A DNA stretch of 64,000 nt from Geobacillus vulcani PSS1 (GTDB lineage Bacteria > Bacillota > Bacilli > Bacillales > Anoxybacillaceae): positions 2,791,001 to 2,855,000 of the forward strand of contig NZ_JPOI01000001.1 in NCBI RefSeq assembly GCF_000733845.1, written 5' to 3'. A program made the position numbers and the translations under genes. The notes beneath the pieces are model-generated. The model was not told the DNA's origin. It saw only the letters and a list, made by a program, of their open reading frames with translations, and searched no databases. This document shows positions 1 through 8,849 of the stretch, piece after piece; the stretch's first letter is position 1; the number at the start of each line of letters is the position of its first letter.

Positions 1-142
1 GCATACCTAACACCCTTTCCTTCCATTTTTTCTCTTTTATTATACCAAACGAGAGAGGGACGTCACAAATAAGCCGCCCAAACCGACCGAGCGGCAGCGG
101 CATATGATGCCACATAGACAAACAGAAAGGAGGCTTTGCCCA

Positions 143-1129
143 TTGATTTACATGAACAAACAGATGACCCCGCGCGTGTACAGTGCAGCTCCGCCTCTCT
201 CCTCTCATTCGGTGTTTTATTATCGGCGCGCAAAAACGGAACAGATGCTTGAGCAGCAAACCCAACTGCTTGAACAGTTGGCCGACGCGCTCCTTCGGCT
301 TGAGCAGGTGACGGAAGAAAACCGAAAACAACAGGCCGACGATCGCGGGAAAATGGCCGATGCCCTAATCCGCCTCGAGCGTTCACTTGCCGCCGGGCAA
401 ACGGAACAAGCCGAACATAGCCGGCGTCTCGTCGAAGCGCTGGACAGCCTCAAAGGAATGATGGCGTCAAGCCAAATCGAACAAGTTGAATGGTACCGCG
501 AACTAACTGAAACTGTTTCACGCCTGATCGATGCCTCTAGAACTGAGCAAAACCAGCAGGCAGAGCAAAGCAAGCAATGGGCGAAAGCGTTCGCCCGACT
601 CGAGCAATTGCTCACGGCCAGACAACGAGAGCAAGCAGAGCTCGCCGAAACGCTGGCACGCCTTGAACGATCGGTCAACGCCCACGAGCAGATAGACCTC
701 GAACAGCGGCGCGCATGGGAGGAGCAGTTCGCCAAAGAAGAAGCAGCGCGCCAAGCCGTCATCGAAGCGTTGACGGTGCAAAGCGAAGCGACGCGTCGGC
801 TTGAACAGCAAGCAGCCGAACGCGAACAACGGGTGGAAGGAATGTCCGCCCGCCTCGAAGGGCAAGAAAAGCTGTATCAAAAAATCTTGGAACAACTGGA
901 GCTGCAACATGTCTTCCATCAGACGGTCATCGAGCGGCTTGAAGCGCAAGAGGCAGCCCAATACAAAGTGACCCGCCAGCTCGACAGCTTAAAAGAAGCG
1001 CTGTATGAACGATGCTCCTTTATCGTTGACAGCGTCAAACAACTGTTTTCCTCGTTCTTTTCCGGACGGGGGCGAAGCCAAAAAGTCGACCGCGAAGCCG
1101 CAGAACCCAAAGACCTGATCCACTTGTAG
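143..1129 (+). CDS. Coiled-coil protein of unknown function
   Basis: I do not recognise a named family. The protein of about 328 residues is almost entirely Glu/Gln/Ala/Arg/Leu-rich with repeated units such as LARLEQ and ALIRLERS, which predicts a long coiled coil from about residue 30 to 300, followed by a short basic/acidic tail. There is no signal peptide or obvious membrane segment. A TTG at 143 is preferred because AAAGGAGG at 126-132 sits 10 bases upstream; an in-frame ATG at 152 and a longer ATG at 104 are possible. It stands alone and is followed by a good terminator. A structural or scaffold role is a guess from composition only. Confidence 0.6.
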   Translation: MIYMNKQMTPRVYSAAPPLSSHSVFYYRRAKTEQMLEQQTQLLEQLADALLRLEQVTEENRKQQADDRGKMADALIRLERSLAAGQTEQAEHSRRLVEALDSLKGMMASSQIEQVEWYRELTETVSRLIDASRTEQNQQAEQSKQWAKAFARLEQLLTARQREQAELAETLARLERSVNAHEQIDLEQRRAWEEQFAKEEAARQAVIEALTVQSEATRRLEQQAAEREQRVEGMSARLEGQEKLYQKILEQLELQHVFHQTVIERLEAQEAAQYKVTRQLDSLKEALYERCSFIVDSVKQLFSSFFSGRGRSQKVDREAAEPKDLIHL

Positions 1130-1162
1130 ACGGCTTTCATTGTCTTTCGGCGTCTACCGCCA

Positions 1163-1192
1163 TCCGCCGGCTGAAACGGCGGACTGTTTTTT
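1163..1192 (+). terminator. Rho-independent terminator after the coiled-coil gene
   Basis: TCCGCCG (1163-1169) pairs with CGGCGGA (1177-1183) around a 7-base loop and is followed by a T-rich tract (1184-1192). Confidence 0.75.
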
Positions 1193-1302
1193 GTTGGCAG
1201 CCGTTGGAGAGCAAAAGCAAATCAATGGACAACCAGAAATGAAACCCCCCATAATAAGAACTAACCATTTTGATCCGCAAGGAAAAGAAAGGAGAAATGA
1301 TC

Positions 1303-1977
1303 ATGCCGCTAAAGCTCAGCGTTCTTGATCAATCACCAATCGCCGAAGGCATGACCGCGGAAGAAGCCCTCCAAAACACCGTCCGTCTTGCCCAGTTTGT
1401 CGAAGAGCTCGGCTACAAGCGTTTTTGGGTGTCCGAACATCACGAGGCGAACAGCCTCGCTGGCTCGTCTCCAGAAGTGCTGCTTGGACACATCGGGGCG
1501 AAAACGTCGCGCATTCGCATCGGCTCAGGCGGAGTGATGTTGCCGCACTACAGCGCCTATAAAGTGGCCGAAAATTTCCGCGTGTTGGCTGTTCTGAACC
1601 CTGGCCGCGTCGATCTCGGCATTGGCCGCGCGCCTGGCGGCATGCCGCGGGCGACGATGGCGCTCCAAGACGGCCGGCCGCGTTCCGTTGACCGTTATCC
1701 CGAACAAATCGATGACTTGCTTGGGTATTTGCACGATGCGCTTCCACCTGTCCACCCGCTTTATGGCGTCAAGGCAACGCCGATTGTGCAATCGCCACCG
1801 GACGTGTGGCTGCTCGGCTCCAGTTCGGAAACAGCGAAGCTGGCGGCGGAAAAAGGATTGCCGTACGCCTTTGCGCAATTTATCTTAATTAGGCGAGAAG
1901 ACTCCCACTTCAACGAAGCGAAGCGGAGTAAGTGGGAGATGAATCGCCTTAACTATATTTTACTGAAAATAGTATAG
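1303..1977 (+). pseudogene. Luciferase-like monooxygenase, 5' part, cut by an insertion element
   Basis: This is the N-terminal 194 codons of a luciferase-like flavin monooxygenase of the MsnO8/YwcH type (LSVLDQSPI at the start, FWVSEHHEANSLAGSSPEV, GRVDLGIGRAPGG). Such enzymes use reduced flavin and oxygen; the substrate cannot be inferred. Native sequence runs to about 1883; from 1884 the frame enters inserted DNA and stops at 1977 after an unrelated tail. ATG 1303 is chosen because AAAGGAG lies 8 bases upstream. Joining 1303-1883 to 3339-3762 gives exactly 335 codons with no frameshift, the usual length of the family, so the insertion is the only visible lesion. Confidence 0.9.
1886..1951 (+). 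repeat. Left-end subterminal palindrome of the tnpB element
   Basis: CTCCCACTT (1902-1910) pairs perfectly with AAGTGGGAG (1930-1938). An outer arm, TTAGGCGA near 1889-1896 with TCGCCTTAA at 1944-1952, extends the fold. This is the type of hairpin recognised by Y1 transposases. Confidence 0.7.
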
Positions 1978-1993
1978 ATTCAGTAAAATATAG
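1953..1993 (+). repeat. Perfect 15 bp inverted repeat just upstream of tnpB
   Basis: The arms at 1953-1967 and 1979-1993 are exact reverse complements (CTATATTTTACTGAA and its partner) around an 11-base loop. It ends 17 bases before the tnpB ribosome binding site. It could be an operator, an attenuating hairpin or part of the transposition end; nothing in the sequence decides this. Confidence 0.7.
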
Positions 1994-2022
1994 TATCATA
2001 TAGTTAGATGGGAGGTGAAAAA

Positions 2023-3270
2023 ATGTATTTTTGTATCAAACAACAGCTAAATGGTTTGACCAAAGAAGAATACTTGACTCTTAGAGAACTGTGCCATATT
2101 GCCAAGAACATGTACAACGTCGGATTGTACAATGTCAGACAATACTATTTTGAACACAAGGAATTTCTTAATTATGAGAAAAACTATCATCTTGCAAAAA
2201 CTAACGAAAACTATAAGCTGTTAAACAGTAACATGGCACAGCAAATTTTAAAAAAGGTCAATGAAGCCTTTAAATCTTTCTTTGGTTTGATCAGTCTTGC
2301 CAAACAAGGAAAATATGACTACAAAGCTATCAGTATTCCAAAATATCTTAAAAAAGATGGCTTTCATTCACTGATCATTGGCCAGATTCGTATAGACGGC
2401 AACAAATTCACGATACCGTATTCTCGCCTATTTAAAAAGACTCACAAGCCTATCACGATAACGATTCCGCCTGTGTTACTGGACAAAAAGATTAAGCAGA
2501 TTGAAATCATTCCTAAGCATCACGCCAGGTTCTTTGAGATTCAGTACAAATATGAAATGCCTGAAGATCAAAGAGAATTAAATGACCAAAAAGCACTGGC
2601 AATTGATTTAGGATTAAACAATTTTGCCACTTGTGTCACATCAGACGGCAGATCATTCATCATTGATGGGCGGAGATTAAAAAGTATAAATCAATGGTTT
2701 AACAAAGAAAATGCCAGACTTCAAAGCATTAAAGATAAGCAAAAAATCAAAGGCACGACTCGTAAACAGGCGTTGCTTGCTATGAATCGCAATAATAAAG
2801 TGAATGATTATATCAACAAGACTTGCCGTTACATCATTAACTACTGTATTGAAAATCAAATTGGCAAACTTGTCATTGGCTATGCTGAAACATTGCAACG
2901 CAATATTAATCTAGGAAAAAAGACAAATCAAAACTTTGTCAATATTCCTCTCGGTAACATAAAAGAAAAACTAGAATATCTTTGTGAATTTTACGGCATT
3001 GAATTCTTTAAACAGGAAGAATCATATACGTCTCAAGCCAGCTTTTTTGACGGCGATGAGATTCCTGAATATAATGCCGACAATCCAAAAGAATATAAGT
3101 TCAGCGGCAAACGTATTAAGCGCGGCTTGTATCGAACAAAGTCTGGCAAACTAATTAATGCTGATGTCAATGGCGCATTAAACATCTTAAAGAAAAGTAA
3201 AGCTGTAGACCTGAGTGTCTTATGCTCTAGCGGCGAAGTGGACACGCCTCAAAGAATAAGGATTGCTTGA
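2023..3270 (+). CDS. tnpB: TnpB, RNA-guided RuvC-like nuclease of the insertion element
   Basis: The 415-residue protein is the accessory nuclease of IS605-type elements, which uses an omega RNA transcribed from the right end to cut DNA next to a short motif. RuvC-I is [11 protein letters not shown] with Asp195; RuvC-III is [11 protein letters not shown] with Asp381. The canonical RuvC-II glutamate position (LVIGY) holds Gly286, while a glutamate pair, Glu332-Glu333 in EESYTS, lies 46-47 residues later. The region that normally holds two CxxC zinc-ribbon pairs (about 336-372) has no cysteine. ATG 2023 is preferred to the in-frame ATG 2008 because GGAGG (2011-2015) is correctly placed. The codon use is AT-rich compared with neighbours, as expected for transferred DNA. 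Confidence 0.9.
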   Translation: MYFCIKQQLNGLTKEEYLTLRELCHIAKNMYNVGLYNVRQYYFEHKEFLNYEKNYHLAKTNENYKLLNSNMAQQILKKVNEAFKSFFGLISLAKQGKYDYKAISIPKYLKKDGFHSLIIGQIRIDGNKFTIPYSRLFKKTHKPITITIPPVLLDKKIKQIEIIPKHHARFFEIQYKYEMPEDQRELNDQKALAIDLGLNNFATCVTSDGRSFIIDGRRLKSINQWFNKENARLQSIKDKQKIKGTTRKQALLAMNRNNKVNDYINKTCRYIINYCIENQIGKLVIGYAETLQRNINLGKKTNQNFVNIPLGNIKEKLEYLCEFYGIEFFKQEESYTSQASFFDGDEIPEYNADNPKEYKFSGKRIKRGLYRTKSGKLINADVNGALNILKKSKAVDLSVLCSSGEVDTPQRIRIA

Positions 3271-3358
3271 AGCAGTCAAACTTCTTTGGAAGCCTCCACT
3301 TCAAATTTTCGCTAGAAAATTAAGTGGGGGTAGTTCACTAACGGCGAAGGCGGCCAAG
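3200..3358 (+). ncRNA. Candidate omega RNA (tnpB 3' end, right end and guide)
   Basis: By analogy with characterised TnpB systems, the guide RNA overlaps the tnpB 3' end, runs through the right-end hairpin and ends in flanking DNA. Here CCTCCACTT pairs with AAGTGGGGG, with an inner AATTTTC/GAAAATT stem, between about 3293 and 3330. The element end TTCAC is followed by the presumed 20-base guide at 3339-3358, which equals the target sequence of the empty site. The 5' limit is a guess and no transcript is shown. Confidence 0.5.
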
Positions 3359-3762
3359 AGTACATGCGGCTGTATCGCGACCGGTTTACCCCATCACCGC
3401 ATTTGAACGAGCCGCGTACACTCGTGGCTGTATTTGCGATTTGCGCCGAAACGGATGAAAAAGCGGAATGGATCGCGGGAAGCCTTGACTTGACGCTCCT
3501 CATGATCGAACATGGGATGGCTGTCAACGGTACGCCAAGTCCGGAAAAAGCAGCCGCCTACCCATACAGCCCGTATGAACGCAAACGTATCGCAGACAAT
3601 CGGAAGCGAATGATCGTCGGCAGTCCGGCGCGCGTCAAAGACGAGCTGCACCGGCTGAGTGAAGCGTATGAAACCGAAGAAATCATGCTCGTGACGATTA
3701 CATACGACTTCGAGGATAAACTCGCGAGTTTCCGGCTCATCGCCGAGGCCGTCTGGGGGTGA
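3339..3762 (+). pseudogene. Luciferase-like monooxygenase, 3' part after the insertion
   Basis: The frame resumes with NGEGGQEYMRLYRDRF and continues to the normal C-terminus, about 140 residues. It is in frame with the upstream part once the element is removed. The first ATG inside is at 3364, but no ribosome binding site precedes it, so independent translation is doubtful. The stop codon is followed almost at once by the MOSC gene, suggesting that the two formed one operon before the insertion. Confidence 0.88.
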
Positions 3763-3767
3763 ACACG

Positions 3768-4415
3768 ATGCGGATTCTTTCCATTAATGTTGGAAAGCCG
3801 AAAACGATCCACATCGCCGGCCAGCGGATCACAACCGGCATTGACAAAACGCCGGTCGCCCATTCCGTTGCGGTCGGCAAACAAAACTTGGCTGGAGATG
3901 GACAAGCCGACCTCGTCCATCACGGCGGCGAAGATAAAGCGATTTGCGCCTATCCGTCCGAACATTTCGTCTATTGGGAAGAGCGATACGGCCGTCCGTT
4001 TACAGCGGGGGCATTTGGAGAAAACTGGACGCTTCTCGGTTTGACGGAAGACGATGTGTGCCTTGGCGACATTTATGCCGCTGGCACGGCGCTCGTGCAA
4101 GTGTCGCAGCCGCGCCAACCTTGCTCCAAATTGGCATTCAAGCATCAGCTGCCCGATTTGCCGAAAGCCGTCTGCCAGACAGGAAAAAGCGGGTTTTACT
4201 TTCGCGTTCTCAAAGAGGGCGTCGTCGCTCCAGGCGCGCCGCTCGTTCTCGTCGAACGGGGCGCGGAGGCGTTGTCGATCGCCTATATCAATCACATTTA
4301 CTATCATGAGCGGGACAATGCGGCCGCCATAAAGCAAATCGCCAGCCATCCGGCCTTATCCGCAAGCTGGCGCGAAGCGTTTCAAAAGCGCCTCTCCGAG
4401 CAAACGCATCCTTAA
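3768..4415 (+). CDS. MOSC domain protein (YiiM type)
   Basis: The protein of 215 residues belongs to the MOSC superfamily related to the molybdenum-cofactor sulfurase C-terminal domain; YiiM-type members bind molybdenum cofactor and may detoxify N-hydroxylated compounds. Visible marks are GQADLVHHGGEDKAIC, GAFGENW and the conserved cysteine in QPRQPCSKL. The start ATG 3768 has GGGGTGA just upstream; a GTG at 3759 overlapping the previous stop is possible. It lies directly behind the broken monooxygenase gene, so its transcription may now depend on the insertion element or read-through. Confidence 0.8.
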   Translation: MRILSINVGKPKTIHIAGQRITTGIDKTPVAHSVAVGKQNLAGDGQADLVHHGGEDKAICAYPSEHFVYWEERYGRPFTAGAFGENWTLLGLTEDDVCLGDIYAAGTALVQVSQPRQPCSKLAFKHQLPDLPKAVCQTGKSGFYFRVLKEGVVAPGAPLVLVERGAEALSIAYINHIYYHERDNAAAIKQIASHPALSASWREAFQKRLSEQTHP

Positions 4416-4574
4416 GCCTATGCTGGCAAGACGCACCCGACACAAGCGGGCGTTTCACGCAACAATAGAAAGGCGCCCTGATCGTCGACCCTCGCGACAC
4501 ATGGCTTGGTTCAACGATTGGGGCGCTCGTTTTCAGTTCAGCGGGAGAGCGGCGTCGCCGCGCAGGCGCATTCC

Positions 4575-6380
4575 TCATCGGGCCTCATGCACACTGCGCA
4601 GCCAATAGCGCTGATACAATTGAAAATAAAATCCTCTTGCGGCCAGCAGCTCTTCATGCGTCCCTTGTTCGATCACCTTCCCTTCGTTGAGCACAAGGAT
4701 GCGGTCCGCATGTTGAATCGTGTTCAACCGATGGGCGATGACCAAGCACGTTCGGCCGTTCATGAGCCGCGCGAGCGCTTCTTGAATGCGCACTTCGGTC
4801 ACCGTATCGACGTTGCTCGTCGCTTCGTCCAAAATCAAAATGGCCGGGTCGGCGATCATCGCCCGAGCGATGGCCAACAGCTGCCGCTGCCCTTGACTGA
4901 TCCCGCCGCCTCCTGGAGCCAAAACAGTGTCATATCCGTTCGGTAGCTTCATAATAAAAGAGTGGGCGTTCGCTCGGCGCGCCGCTTTCTCAACTTCTTC
5001 ATCGGTCGCCCCAAGTCGGCCGTAGCGAATGTTGTCGCGAACCGTTCCAGCGAACAAAAACGGATCTTGAAGCACAAACGCCATATGGCGGCGCAAGCTC
5101 GCCCGCTTGATCGTCCGGCTGTCGCGGCCGTCGATCCAAATCTCTCCACGATCCGGGTCGTAAAAGCGGGTCAACAGCTGCAACACGGTCGTTTTGCCCG
5201 CTCCGGTCGGACCGACAAGCGCCACCGTCTCCCCCGGGGCGACAGAAAACGTGACGCCATCGAGCGCCGGACGCTGTTTGTCATAGGAAAAGACGACGTG
5301 GCGAAACTCGATGCGCCCATCCAGCTTGTCGACGTCCGCCGCTTCCTGTTCATCTTCCTCTTCTTTCGGCAAATCTAAAATTTCCAGCACCCGCTCGGCG
5401 CCGGCCAACGCCGACAGCAACGTGTTCCATTGGTTGGCCAAATCGTTGAGCGGGCGGGTAAACTGGCGGGCATACTCCACAAATACGACGATCGTGCCGA
5501 CCGAAATCGCCCCTTTGGCTGCCATCCATCCGCCGACGCCGGCGATGAGGGCGAAGCTGAAGTTGTTCAAAAAGTTCATCAGCTTCGGAATAAAGCCGGA
5601 ATACGTCTGCGCCCAAAACCCGGCGCGTTTCAGCTCGGCATTTTTGCGCGCCAATTCCGCCTCCATGCGCTTTTCTTGCGAAAACAGTTTGACGACTTTT
5701 TGTCCGGAAATGACTTCCTCGATAAAGCCGTTCATCTCGCCGAGCGCCTGTTGCTGCTCGCGAAAACGCACCCGCGTCCGATTGGTGATCCAACGCATGC
5801 CGGCATACATGAGCGGCACGACAACAAGGGCGACGATCGTCAACAAAACGCTTTGCGAAAGCATCACCGCCATCGCTCCAAACAGCGTGAGCGTGCTCGA
5901 GATGACTTGTACGACGGTGCTGTTAAACGTCTGGCTCATGTTGTCGATGTCATTGGTAATCCGGCTCATCAGCTCGCCTTGTTGGCGACGGTCAAAAAAC
6001 GAAATCGGCAGCTCGTGAAAATGGCGAAACAACCGCTCGCGAATCCCACGCACCGTCCGCTGGCCGACATCGATCATCCAATAGTTTTGCAAAAACGTTG
6101 CCGCGCCAAGGGCGATATAAATGACCAGAAGCAAAACGAGCGTCGCCATAAACCCGTCCGTCTTCCGCTCCACAATGTACCCATCGACCGCCCGGCCGAT
6201 GACGTACGGGCCGGCGAGCGCCAGCGCCGAGCTGGCCATCACCATGGCCATGGCTGCAAACAGCTTTCGCTTTTGCGGAACGATGAACACCCAAAGCCGC
6301 CGCAAAGTGCCGACGCTGTTTTTTGCCCGCTGCGGACTTGCTCCAAAACGCGCTCCGTGAGGACTATGCCGTAGTGACAT
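4575..6380 (-). CDS. ABC exporter subunit with active-type ATPase site
   Basis: The protein of 601 residues is a half-transporter: six membrane segments in about residues 20-320, then a nucleotide-binding domain with Walker A GPTGAGKTT, signature ISQGQRQ (a variant of LSGGQ), Walker B ILILDEATS with catalytic Glu, and switch IAHRLNT. It pairs with the upstream gene, whose catalytic Glu is replaced, giving the usual asymmetric heterodimer. Size and order fit the B. subtilis YfiBC/YknUV type of multidrug exporter; the substrate is unknown. The start ATG 6380 overlaps the 3' end of the upstream gene by 17 bp, implying translational coupling; the longer frame to 6455 lacks a ribosome site. Confidence 0.88.
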   Translation of the reverse strand: MSLRHSPHGARFGASPQRAKNSVGTLRRLWVFIVPQKRKLFAAMAMVMASSALALAGPYVIGRAVDGYIVERKTDGFMATLVLLLVIYIALGAATFLQNYWMIDVGQRTVRGIRERLFRHFHELPISFFDRRQQGELMSRITNDIDNMSQTFNSTVVQVISSTLTLFGAMAVMLSQSVLLTIVALVVVPLMYAGMRWITNRTRVRFREQQQALGEMNGFIEEVISGQKVVKLFSQEKRMEAELARKNAELKRAGFWAQTYSGFIPKLMNFLNNFSFALIAGVGGWMAAKGAISVGTIVVFVEYARQFTRPLNDLANQWNTLLSALAGAERVLEILDLPKEEEDEQEAADVDKLDGRIEFRHVVFSYDKQRPALDGVTFSVAPGETVALVGPTGAGKTTVLQLLTRFYDPDRGEIWIDGRDSRTIKRASLRRHMAFVLQDPFLFAGTVRDNIRYGRLGATDEEVEKAARRANAHSFIMKLPNGYDTVLAPGGGGISQGQRQLLAIARAMIADPAILILDEATSNVDTVTEVRIQEALARLMNGRTCLVIAHRLNTIQHADRILVLNEGKVIEQGTHEELLAARGFYFQLYQRYWLRSVHEAR

Positions 6381-8100
6381 CGATCGGTCCCTTCTTTCCT
6401 TCCTGCGTCGCGACAATGCGACGATATAACTCGCTTTCCGCCAACAATTGTTCATGGCTTCCTTGCGCCACCAAGCGGCCGTCTTCCAAAAGGAAAATCG
6501 TGTCGGCCGCCATCGCCGCGCTCACCTTTTGTGTCACCATCACCGTCGTGCACGCGTATTGCCGCAAAGCCGAAAGCAGTTTCGCTTCCGTCTCCGCATC
6601 GAGCGCGCTTGTGCTGTCGTCCAAAAGCAAAATGCGCGGCTCTCCCACAAGCGCGCGGGCGATGGACAAGCGCTGCTTTTGCCCACCTGACAAGTTGACG
6701 CCTTTTTGACCGACTTTCGCCCCGTACCCATCCGGAAACCGAGCGATCGTTTCATGAATTTGCGCATCACGAGCCGCCCGCACGATCTCTTCCATCGTCG
6801 CGGTCATCTTGCCGAAGCGGAGGTTGTCGGCAACCGTTCCGGAAAATAACAACACTTCCTGCGGAACAAAACGAACATAGGCGCGCAACTGCTCCGCGGC
6901 AAACTCGCGCACATCGATGCCATCGATCAACACCCGCCCGGCGCTTGGCTCATACAATCCCGGGATGAGCTGAAGAAGCGTCGATTTGCCCGAGCCAGTC
7001 GCTCCTAAAATCGCCACCGTTTCTTGCGGACGAATGACAAACGAAATGTCAGAGAGTGCATCGTGCCTGCTGTCCGGATAGCGGAATGAAACATGCTCAA
7101 AGCGAATTTCCCCGCGCCGGATGCTCGGTCCGTCGGCTCGCTCGCTTTCCTTTCGCTCCCCCGCTGCTTCAAGCAATTCAGCTAGGCGCCCGGCGGAAGC
7201 GCGCGCCCGTGAGAACGCCATCGTAATAAACGTAAACATCGACAGCGCCGCCGTCGCCCGTGTGGCGTAATTGATGACCGCTACGACCTGCCCGGCGCTC
7301 GCCGTTCCCGCCTCGACATGAAGACGGCCGAAAAACAACAGCGCGATGATGGCAGTGTTCATCACCAACAGCAATACTGGGGTGATCGTTTCAACGAGGC
7401 GAAGCACGCTCATCGTCCGATCCATGAGCGCATCATTCGCCTCGGTAAACCGCTCCTCTTCATATTCTTTTCTCATCCACGCTTTAATGAGGCGCATGCC
7501 GGCCAAGTTTTCACGCATCACCCCATTCACCCGATCGAGCGCCCGCTGGACGGCGGAAAACGAGGCAGCGGCCTTTTGCACCACCCATAATAAAAAGGCG
7601 GCGGAAAGCGGAACCGCGACCGCTAAAACCAACGCCAGACGAGCATGAACGACAAACGCCATCACGACGCCGAAGACAACGAGAAGCGGCGCGCGCAAGG
7701 CGATGCGCAAACTCATAAACAACATGTTTTGCACTTGCGTCACATCGTTCGTCATCCGGGTAACGAGCGAAGCCGGCGACAGCTGTTCAATGCGTGCAAG
7801 CGAAAACGATTGAATGCTGGCAAACAGCGCCGTCCGCAGCCTAAATCCATACTCCTGCCCAACATAAGCGGCGGCAAATGAGTTGGCGATGCCCGAGGCA
7901 AACGCCAACAACGATACGCCGAGCATGACGGCGCCCCATGTAAAAATGGCGGCCTCGTCCTGCTTCATGACGCCATCATCAATGATTTTCCCCATCAACA
8001 GCGGTTGCCAAAGCTCAATGACGAGCTCAGTCAACATAAACAGCCAGGCCAACGCCATCCATTTCCGGTATGGCCGCAAGTAAACAAGAACCCGCCGCAT
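6364..8100 (-). CDS. ABC exporter subunit with degenerate ATPase site
   Basis: The protein of 578 residues has six membrane segments followed by an ATPase domain with Walker A GATGSGKSTLL and signature LSGGQKQRLSIARAL. Walker B reads ILLLDDSTSALD, where Asp replaces the catalytic Glu, and the switch histidine is replaced by Gln in VTQKVSA. These changes mark the non-catalytic half of a heterodimeric exporter. The start ATG 8100 follows GGAGAGGAG. It is the first gene of a two-gene operon with the 4575-6380 subunit. Confidence 0.88.
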   Translation of the reverse strand: MRRVLVYLRPYRKWMALAWLFMLTELVIELWQPLLMGKIIDDGVMKQDEAAIFTWGAVMLGVSLLAFASGIANSFAAAYVGQEYGFRLRTALFASIQSFSLARIEQLSPASLVTRMTNDVTQVQNMLFMSLRIALRAPLLVVFGVVMAFVVHARLALVLAVAVPLSAAFLLWVVQKAAASFSAVQRALDRVNGVMRENLAGMRLIKAWMRKEYEEERFTEANDALMDRTMSVLRLVETITPVLLLVMNTAIIALLFFGRLHVEAGTASAGQVVAVINYATRATAALSMFTFITMAFSRARASAGRLAELLEAAGERKESERADGPSIRRGEIRFEHVSFRYPDSRHDALSDISFVIRPQETVAILGATGSGKSTLLQLIPGLYEPSAGRVLIDGIDVREFAAEQLRAYVRFVPQEVLLFSGTVADNLRFGKMTATMEEIVRAARDAQIHETIARFPDGYGAKVGQKGVNLSGGQKQRLSIARALVGEPRILLLDDSTSALDAETEAKLLSALRQYACTTVMVTQKVSAAMAADTIFLLEDGRLVAQGSHEQLLAESELYRRIVATQEGKKGPIDVTTA

Positions 8101-8239
8101 GTTTGCGACACTCTCCTCTCCGTTGCCACTGCGGCGCCGAGCCGCCCGTCATTGCTTATTTGATTTCATTCTAAACCCGAAAGATTGATTTGACAATGGT
8201 TATGCATCGACTGGCGATGCTCCCGGCCAAGACGGACAA

Positions 8240-8272
8240 AGCCCCCGGGCGAACATCCGTCGCTCGGGGGCT
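8240..8272 (-). terminator. Terminator of the partner-switching operon
   Basis: AGCCCCCGGGCG (8240-8251) pairs with CGCTCGGGGGCT (8261-8272), with one mismatch pair, around a 9-base loop. On the minus strand it lies after the STAS gene and separates it from the ABC exporter. The T tract is weak. Confidence 0.6.
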
Positions 8273-8331
8273 ATTGACGGCGATGTGAGAACAACGATCT
8301 GTTGTCATGATGGCAGCGCACCGTGCCACAT

Positions 8332-8757
8332 CTACCATTCGCACTGGCGCCAGGCCGAATACAACGCCTCTTGGCTCATATGGTCGAAAGAGCTTGGCGG
8401 GGCAAGGGACAACAGCTGTTGTTCGTCGGCCAAGATCGGCAGCAGCCGGTCGAGCTTGGCTATCAACAAAACCTTTTCTATAGCCGCGTTATCCCGGACG
8501 ACGATGGCCATGGCGCGGCCGGCGCTGACGATTTGCTTAAAAAAGCGGACAAGGAGCGAAAGGCCCGTGCTATCCAAAAATTGGAGGCCGCTCACGTCGA
8601 CGACGACAAGGCGGCGCTTGACGGCGGCCATCGCCGTCGTCAGCTTTTGTTCCGCCGCAAGCTGCGTATCATAGGCAAGCCGTCCGGTTAGCTTGATGCA
8701 TTCGTATGCGCGTTCCACAACCGTTTCCAATTCAAACGACAAACGATGCTGTTTCAT
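8332..8757 (-). CDS. STAS-domain anti-sigma factor antagonist
   Basis: The protein of 141 residues is a single STAS domain like SpoIIAA/RsbV. The phosphorylatable serine lies in FLDSTGLSLLV. In this family the unphosphorylated antagonist binds the kinase/anti-sigma factor and releases the sigma factor. GGGGG precedes ATG 8757. It is the last gene of a phosphatase-kinase-antagonist set and lies about 90 bp after the kinase gene, so the three probably form one partner-switching module. Confidence 0.85.
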   Translation of the reverse strand: MKQHRLSFELETVVERAYECIKLTGRLAYDTQLAAEQKLTTAMAAVKRRLVVVDVSGLQFLDSTGLSLLVRFFKQIVSAGRAMAIVVRDNAAIEKVLLIAKLDRLLPILADEQQLLSLAPPSSFDHMSQEALYSAWRQCEW

Positions 8758-8849
8758 TGTATCCCCCTATCGTTGACCAGCCATGCCCTGCCCCCGCCAC
8801 CACCCGCATTCGTTTCGATCATATGGATGCGTCCTTGCACCAAAGCCAG

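Larger units (their letters stand above)
1884..3338 (+). mobile_element. IS200/IS605-type tnpB-only element (IS1341 group)
   Basis: The element of 1,455 bp is inserted in the monooxygenase gene directly after TTTAT (1879-1883) and ends with TTCAC (3334-3338). There are no terminal inverted repeats and no target duplication, but subterminal imperfect palindromes are present at both ends, as expected for single-strand (Y1/HUH) transposition. Only tnpB is present, with no tnpA, so movement would need a Y1 transposase in trans. The inside is clearly AT-richer than the flanks. The boundary is ambiguous by one base (1884/1885 with 3339/3340) because ATT and ATC both restore isoleucine. Confidence 0.85.

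Noticed and set aside
220..762. Minus-strand open frame of 180 codons, Ser/Cys/Arg-rich
   Set aside because: It is the antisense shadow of the Gln/Glu-rich coiled-coil repeats, not a gene.
4455..4535. Possible long hairpin between the MOSC gene and the ABC exporter
   Set aside because: The arms match only 10 of 12 positions with a loop of about 30 bases and no T run; too weak to list as a terminator.
5430..6374. Long plus-strand open frame of 314 codons
   Set aside because: It lies entirely within an ABC exporter gene on the other strand, has no domain resemblance and follows the third-position GC pattern of the real gene.
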